Position numbers and translations under genes: made by a program
NCBI GenBank assembly: GCA_022376925.1
Contig: JAIOJX010000025.1
Location: 8,153,141 to 8,217,140, forward strand
Direction: 5' to 3'
DNA from: Tragulus kanchil
Lineage: Eukaryota > Chordata > Mammalia > Artiodactyla > Tragulidae
DNA: 64,000 bases
The notes under the pieces: generated by a model
What the model saw: only the letters and a program-made list of their open reading frames with translations
Database searches by the model: none
Told to the model about the DNA's origin: nothing
Shown: positions 58,098 to 64,000 of the stretch, one piece after another
Layout of the letters: each line of letters begins with the position of its first letter
How positions within the stretch are numbered: the first letter of the stretch is position 1

Positions 58098-60293
58098 TTG
58101 ATGAGTTTAGATATAGACACACCCATGAAACAGCACAATCAAAGTGGTGATCTTATACCCCCTTTTTGTGGTAATAACATTTAACTATCCTGTTAAATTT
58201 TTAAGCACACAATTTATTTTGTTAACAATAGACACTGTATTGTATAGCAAATCTTTAGAAATTACTCATCTTGCACAAATTAGATTTTATACTCATTGAA
58301 TAACTCCCTATTTCCCTCTCTTCTGCCCCTAACAACAACCATTCAACTGTTTTTATCAGATTAACTATTTCAGATGGCTCATGTAAGTGGAATAATACAT
58401 TATTTATCCCTCTGTAACTGGGTTATTTCACTTCTTCCAGGTACATCAATGCTATTGCATCTGGCAAGATTTCCTTACCGTATTTATTTATTTTGGTCAG
58501 GTTGGGGAGGGAGGGGAGCGGGCAGGCCACTTCTATTGGTCTTTCATTTCTCTATTTTCATCCATCTTTGTTCTTTGGCTCCTGTGAGCCTCCCATCGCA
58601 GCGGTGTCTGTCGTTGCAGAGCACTGGCTCTGGGCGCACGCACTCCAGAGCTCCGTCTTGGTGATTGGGCACATCGGTCCAGCCACTCGGCGGCACGTGG
58701 AATCTTCCCAGGCCAGGGATCGAACCGGCGCTCCTTGCACTGCAAGGCGGTGTCCTTACCCATGGGACTACCAGGGGAAGCCCAACATTTCCTTACTTTT
58801 TAAGGCCATATAATACTTTGCTGTGTGTGTGTATATTTTCTTTATCCACTCATTTGTTGATGGATATTTGGGTTTCTTTTATTTATTGGCTATTGTGAAC
58901 AATGCTGCAGTGAACATAAGAATGAAGATATTTTTTAAAGATCGTGATTTCATTTCTTTTGCATGTGGAATTGCTGGATCATTTGATAGTTTATTTTCAG
59001 GTCTTGAGGAATCACCATACTGTTTTATATAACAAATATATCATTTTTTTCTCTCCAGTAGTGCATAAGGGTTTAATTTTCTCCATATTCTTATATTTAT
59101 CATCGTTTGTTTCTTTTTAAGTAATAATGATCCTAACAAATGTGAGATGATGCCTAACTGATTTTATTTGCACTTCCAGCTATGCACAACTATATGTATT
59201 TAGTGTGTACAGTTTGATGAGTTTAGATATAGACACACCCATGAAACAGCACAATCAAAGTGGTGATCTTATACCCCTTTTGTGGTAATAACATTTAACT
59301 ATCCTGTTAAATTTTTAAGCACACAATTTATTTTGTTAACAATAGACACTGTATTGTATAGCAAATCTTTAGAAATTACTCATCTTGCACAAATTAGATT
59401 TTATACTCATTGAATAACTCCCTATTTCCCTCTCTTCTGCCCCTAACAACAACCATTCAACTGTTTTTATCAGATTAACTATTTCAGATGGCTCATGTAA
59501 GTGGAATAATACATTATTTATCCCTCTGTAACTGGGTTATTTCACTTCTTCCAGGTACATCAATGCTATTGCATCTGGCAAGATTTCCTTACCGTATTTA
59601 TTTATTTTGGTCAGGTTGGGGAGGGAGGGGAGCGGGCAGGCCACTTCTATTGGTCTTTCATTTCTCTATTTTCATCCATCTTTGTTCTTTGGCTCCTGTG
59701 AGCCTCCCATCGCAGCGGTGTCTGTCGTTGCAGAGCACTGGCTCTGGGCGCACGCACTCCAGAGCTCCGTCTTGGTGATTGGGCACATCGGTCCAGCCAC
59801 TCGGCGGCACGTGGAATCTTCCCAGGCCAGGGATCGAACCGGCGCTCCTTGCACTGCAAGGCGGTGTCCTTACCCATGGGACTACCAGGGGAAGCCCAAC
59901 ATTTCCTTACTTTTTAAGGCCATATAATACTTTGCTGTGTGTGTGTATATTTTCTTTATCCACTCATTTGTTGATGGATATTTGGGTTTCTTTTATTTAT
60001 TGGCTATTGTGAACAATGCTGCAGTGAACATAAGAATGAAGATATTTTTTAAAGATCGTGATTTCATTTCTTTTGCATGTGGAATTGCTGGATCATTTGA
60101 TAGTTTATTTTCAGGTCTTGAGGAATCACCATACTGTTTTATATAACAAATATATCATTTTTTTCTCTCCAGTAGTGCATAAGGGTTTAATTTTCTCCAT
60201 ATTCTTATATTTATCATCGTTTGTTTCTTTTTAAGTAATAATGATCCTAACAAATGTGAGATGATGCCTAACTGTGATTTTGATTTGCACTTC
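58065..60293. repeat. False-duplication pair 19
   Basis: 58065-59178 is repeated at 59182-60293 (offset about 1,114). C- and T-runs differ ('accccctttttgtg' versus 'acccccttttgtg'-type), and the first unit's end is a damaged version of the second's. Confidence 0.96.
58492..58785 (-). mobile_element. CHR-like SINE in L1
   Basis: Antisense, with a C-rich 3' segment. The internal 'gggatcgaaccgg' is the reverse complement of an intact pol III B box (GGTTCGATCCC). The flanking 'atttccttac' direct repeat (before 58,480 and after 58,786) is the target-site duplication. Copied at about 59,606-59,899. Confidence 0.93.
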
Positions 60294-61077
60294 CCTAATA
60301 TTGGTGTTGAAATTCTTTTTACATGTATGTTGGCCATCTGTGTGGTCTTCTCTGAAGAAATGTCTATTCAAGTTTTTTGCTTGTGTTTTAATTGGCTTAT
60401 TTATTTTACTATTGACTTATAGGAGTTCCTTATATACTTTTATTAGGTATATAATTTGAAGTTATTTTCTCTCATCCTGCAGGTCGCCTTTTATTCTGCT
60501 GATTGTTCTTTGCTGTGCAAAAGTTTTTAGTTTTGGTATAGCCCCACTTGTCAATTTTTGCTTTTGTTTAACTGTGGTATTGGTGGTGTCATATCCAAAA
60601 GTCATTCCCAGACCAATATCAAGAAGTTTTCTGTCTATGTTTTCTTCTAGGAGTTTCATAGTTACAGGTCTTACATTTAATGTTTTAATCCATATTGAGT
60701 TGATTTTTGCATATGGTTTAAGATAAGGGTCCTATTTCTTTTGTATGTGAATGTTCAGTATTCTCTAAATAATTTGTTGATGAGATTATTCTTCTCCATT
60801 TTACATAGTTTTGGTGCCTTTGCTGAAAAGTAATTGACCATGTTTGCATGGGTTTATTTCTGAACTTTCCATTTTAGTCCACTATTTTATATGTCTGTCT
60901 TTATACCAGTATCATACTATTTTAATTACTGTATCTTTGTAATAATTTTGAAATCAGAAAGTATGATGGCTCCAACTTTGTTCTTTCTCAAGATTTCTTT
61001 GACTATTCAGGGCCTTTTATGGTTCCAAATGAATTTTTAAGAAGATTTTTTTTAAAAAAATTATATTAAAATGTCAG

Positions 61078-61392
61078 GGCTTCCCCTAGTGGTCCAGTGG
61101 ATAAGGACACCGCCTTGCAGCGCAAGGGACGCCGGTTGGATCCCTGGCCTGGGAAGATCCCACGTGCCGCGGAGCGGCTGGACCGATGTGTCCAATTACT
61201 GAGCCAGAGCTCTGGAGCGCATGCGCCCACAGCCGGCGCTCAGCAACAGACGCCATGGCGATGGGAGGCCCACAGGAGCCAAAGAACAAGGACGGATGAG
61301 AGTGGAGAAGCGAAAGACCAATGGAGATGGCCCGCCCGCTCCCCTCCCTCCCCAACCCGACCCCCGCCCAAAAATAAATAAATAAATAAATC
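61078..61392 (+). mobile_element. CHR-like SINE, full-length and young-looking
   Basis: 315 bp, beginning 'gcttcccctagtggtccag' and ending in a C-rich segment and (aata)n. Flanked by an exact 12-bp duplication 'ttaaaatgtcag' at 61066-61077 and 61393-61404. Confidence 0.95.
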
Positions 61393-61974
61393 TTAAAATG
61401 TCAGTGTGATTTTGATGTGAATAACATTGAATCTATAGATTACTTTGGGTAGCTATGAACACTAAACAATATTAAGTCTTTCAGTCCATGAAAATAGTAT
61501 GCTTTTTGATTTATTTGTGTCTTCTTTATTTTACTAGTGTTCTGTTTATTTTACCAGTTTTCAGTTTGCAAGTCTTTAACCTCTGTAGTTAAGTTTCTTT
61601 CTTTTATTCTTTTCAATGCTACATAGGATTGCTTTCTTATTTTCTTTTTCAAGTAACTCACTGATAATGTATACGATTTTTGTATGCTGATTTTGTATCC
61701 TGAAACTTTCCTGAATTTATTAGTTTTAACAGTTATTTTCTGTTTAGGGTTTTCTGCATACTATGTCATCTGACAAAAGAGATAATTTTACATCTTCATT
61801 TCCTATTTAGATGCTTTTTATTTATTTTTCTTGACTAAGTGCTCTGGCTAGAACTTTCAGTACTATGTTGAATAGAAGTGGCAAAGGTGGGCATCCTTGC
61901 TAATGATTTTTAAGAAAAAGATTTCCATTTTTCACTGTTGATTATGTATTAGCTATAGGCTTATCTTATATGCT

Positions 61975-62180
61975 GCTGTTTTCTCAGTCATTTCTGGCTC
62001 TTTGTGACTCCATGGACTGTAGCCCCATGAGGCTCCTCTGTCTATGGCATTTTCCAAGCAAGAATACTGGAATGGGTAGCCATTTCCTTCTCCAGGGGAT
62101 CTTCCCGACCCAGGGGTCAAACCAGGGTCTCCTGCATCATGGCAGTTTCTTTACCATCTGAGCCATCAGGGGGGCCCTTT
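61975..62180 (-). mobile_element. Bov-tA SINE
   Basis: Antisense Bov-tA: 'tttgtgactccatggactgt', 'attttccaagcaagaatact', 'ccaggggatcttcccgaccc' and head 'ccatctgagccatcagggg'. An 8-bp 'cttatatg' repeat flanks it. Confidence 0.93.
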
Positions 62181-62219
62181 CTTATATGACCTTTGTTATG
62201 CTGAGATTTATTATGTTGA

Positions 62220-62312
62220 AGTATTCTTGCCTGGAGATTCAATGGACAGAGGAACCTGGTGGCCTACAGTCCATGGGGTTGCAAAGAGTCAGAACTGAGC
62301 AACTAAGCACAT
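62220..62312 (+). mobile_element. Bov-tA 3' fragment
   Basis: 'agtattcttgcctggagatt' through 'gtccatggggttgcaaagag' and 'gagcaactaagcaca' is the sense 3' part of Bov-tA, a separate truncated insertion in the same L1. Confidence 0.88.
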
Positions 62313-62374
62313 GTTGAGGTAAATTTCCTCATTATTTCTTTAAATAAGCTTTTTTAAAAAAAAAAAAAAAACAA

Positions 62375-62497
62375 GAAAAACCCTTTTTGGTTGCACCACA
62401 TGGCATGTGGGATCTTAGTTTCCTGACCAGGAATCAAACCTGACCCCTCGGCAATGGAAGCATGCAGTCTTAACCACTAGACTGCCAGAGAAGTTCC
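62375..62497 (-). mobile_element. Short CHR-like tRNA SINE fragment
   Basis: 'accacatggcatgtgggatc', 'gaatcaaacctgacccctcg' and 'aaccactagactgccagaga' form an antisense tRNA-SINE. A 'taaataag' direct repeat flanks it. Confidence 0.8.
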
Positions 62498-62846
62498 TAA
62501 ATAAGTGTTTTGTACTTTTTTCCCTTCTCCTTCTTATACTCTATAATGTGCATAGTTTATTTGATAATGTTGCATAAGTCCCCTAGACTTTCTTCACTCT
62601 TTTTCATTATCTTTTTTGTTTTGTTTTTCTGTGAATAATTTCAAATGACTTGTCTTCAAGATCACTGACGCTTCTGCTTTGATAAAGTCTGATATTGAAG
62701 CTCTCTATTGAATTTTTCAAAGTAATTATCAAATTCTTGAGCTTCAGAAATTGGTTCCTTTTTATTTTATTTTTTTGGTTGTTTGGGGGTTTTTTGTTGT
62801 TGTTGACATTCTCATTTTTTAATGTATAGTTTCCAGGTTTCATTTA

Positions 62847-63235
62847 ATTTTTTTTAATATTTTTTTTTAAATCATGACAACTCATTTTATTTTATTTTAT
62901 TTTATTTTGTAAATTTTTTTTAAACAATTATTTATTTATTTATTTTGGCAGGCATGGGGCGGGAGAGGGGTGGTCAGGCCACTTTCACTGGTCTTTCATT
63001 TGTCTAGTTTCATACATCTTTGCTCCTTGGCCCATGTGGGCCTCCCATCGCAGTGGCGTCTGTCGTCGCAGAGCACTGGCTCTGGGCGCATGCGCTCCAG
63101 AGCTCCGGCTCGGCAATTGGACACATCAGTCCAGCCGCTCCGCGGCACGTGGAATCTTCCCAGGCCAGGGATCGAACCGGCGCCCCTTGCACTGCAAGGC
63201 GGTGTCCTTACCCACTGGACCACCAGGGAAGCCCA
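62847..63235 (-). mobile_element. CHR-like SINE with intact B box
   Basis: Antisense copy with a long T/A-rich tail (62,847-62,945). An exact 15-bp direct repeat 'tccaggtttcattta' flanks it at 62832-62846 and 63236-63250. The body includes 'gggatcgaaccgg' (B box in reverse). It appears least diverged of the family members here. Confidence 0.94.
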
Positions 63236-64000
63236 TCCAGGTTTCATTTAGTTGTCAGCGTTCTTTTGTAAACTACTGAACTTTTTATATTTGTCAAGAA
63301 ATATATAGATATCTCCATTTCTTTAAGGTTGGTTGTTGGAGATATATTTTGTTCATTTGGTTGTGTCATATTTCTTGAATCTATGTTTCTTGTAGCTTTG
63401 CATTGCTGTCTGCACATTTGAGAAACAGCCACCTCTCCCAGGCTTTCTTGGTTGGCTTCAATAATAAAAAATATTCATCAGTCATTCTGCCTAGAGTTTC
63501 TGGAAGATTCTCAAATCTTTTCTATGAATGTACAGAGTCTACTCCTCTCCCTCCTTCCTGGGTGGAAAAATCTTTGGTGTTGTTCTGGTTTGTCTGTGTT
63601 TATCCTGTAAAGCTCAAAATTACTGGACTCTCAACAAACCTAGGTTATAAACCATTGACATAAAAGGTCTCTCTTGTGTTCTTCTCTCTCTGCCATCAGA
63701 TAGGCCACCTTTAGTCCCTACTTGTCTCTTCTAGAGTTTTACTAAGGCTGCAAGAGGCAGCTGATCCATCGTGACATTCCTAAGTTTTCCTATAATTTTC
63801 CTGGATGCTTTAGTAGGCATGTCTGCCCTCAAGATAAAAGTGTTTTACCAACTTTTTCCCGAGCAAGGTTCTCGAACCTCTCAATGAGGAACAGTAACAG
63901 AGTGCCCATTTCCATGAGTCCCACATTCTCTATTTGACAATGGCAACATCACATTTTAGAGTTGCGACTTGTCGCACTTTAGTGTCACATACCAGATTCT

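Larger units (their letters stand above)
58020..63980 (-). mobile_element. Antisense L1 LINE array with multiple nested insertions
   Basis: Antisense L1 text in order from 3' to 5': 3' end ('cagctttattgaggcataat', 58,045), ORF2 C-terminal half ('aacaatgctgcagtgaacat'; 'ttttgcttttgtttaactg'; 'agataagggtcctatttctt'), RT region (61,860), then ORF1 and 5'UTR-like text (62,500-63,980). Insertions: CHR-like SINEs at 58.5, 61.1 and 63.0 kb, Bov-tA at 61.98 kb, and others. The extra copy from pair 19 inflates it. All frames are decayed. Confidence 0.75.

Noticed and set aside
1032..60293. Regular ~1.1-kb duplications as a real biological amplification or programmed rearrangement
   Set aside because: Near-constant length, random breakpoints, damaged seams and restored IL2 gene size on collapse all favour assembly error. 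No flanking recombination signal was seen.
49951..63235. SINE heads with A/B boxes as tRNA genes
   Set aside because: They lack a full cloverleaf and are followed by SINE bodies, poly(A)-type tails and target-site duplications.
1..64000. Exons of neighbouring genes ADAD1, IL21 or BLTP1
   Set aside because: I found no frames resembling them. Known spacing in mammals places them outside a window of this effective size (~43 kb).

Overview
The window is AT-rich vertebrate DNA with one protein-coding gene and dense mammalian retroposons. Three things point to a ruminant or close relative: Bov-tA SINEs, a BovB-type 3' tail, and a secreted cytokine gene that reads as interleukin-2 (IL2) in an artiodactyl-like form. 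Many ~310-bp tRNA-derived SINEs of a CHR-like type are also present. The predicted IL2 differs at many positions from what I know of the cattle protein, so an early-branching ruminant (for example a chevrotain) is possible. The species is inference.

Layout. 1-13.6 kb: antisense L1 fragments (mainly ORF1, 5'UTR and ORF2 pieces) interrupted by SINEs and a hAT-type DNA transposon fossil. 14-19.2 kb: a decayed ERV-L-like pol remnant on the minus strand. 19.2-31.9 kb: IL2 on the minus strand, with four coding exons, an AU-rich 3'UTR with poly(A) signal, and a well-conserved T-cell promoter at 31.56-31.85 kb. 32-44 kb: mostly unannotated upstream flank with MIR, Bov-tA and old LTR/LINE fragments. 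44.3-49.6 kb: a 3'-truncated minus-strand L1. 50-64 kb: further L1, L2 and SINE fragments. No exon of the usual IL2 neighbours (ADAD1, IL21) was recognised.

The most striking feature is structural. Nineteen head-to-tail duplications, each about 1.05-1.17 kb and almost identical, occur across the window, and those from 15 to 31 kb form a continuous chain. They duplicate IL2 exon 3 and IL2 exon 4 with its 3'UTR. The unit length is nearly constant, breakpoints ignore genes and repeats, several junctions carry short filler or damaged sequence, and copies differ mainly by single-base and homopolymer indels. Removing the extra copies shrinks IL2 from ~12.3 kb to ~5.5 kb, close to the usual mammalian size. 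I read these as unmerged overlaps between neighbouring contigs (assembly false duplications), not biology. About 21 kb of the 64 kb is probably redundant.

I found no convincing new biological system. The real points of interest are the divergent IL2, a high-copy CHR-like SINE family with several clear target-site duplications, a separate 186-bp duplication that is 97% identical, and an (AT)n expansion inside an L1 endonuclease frame.
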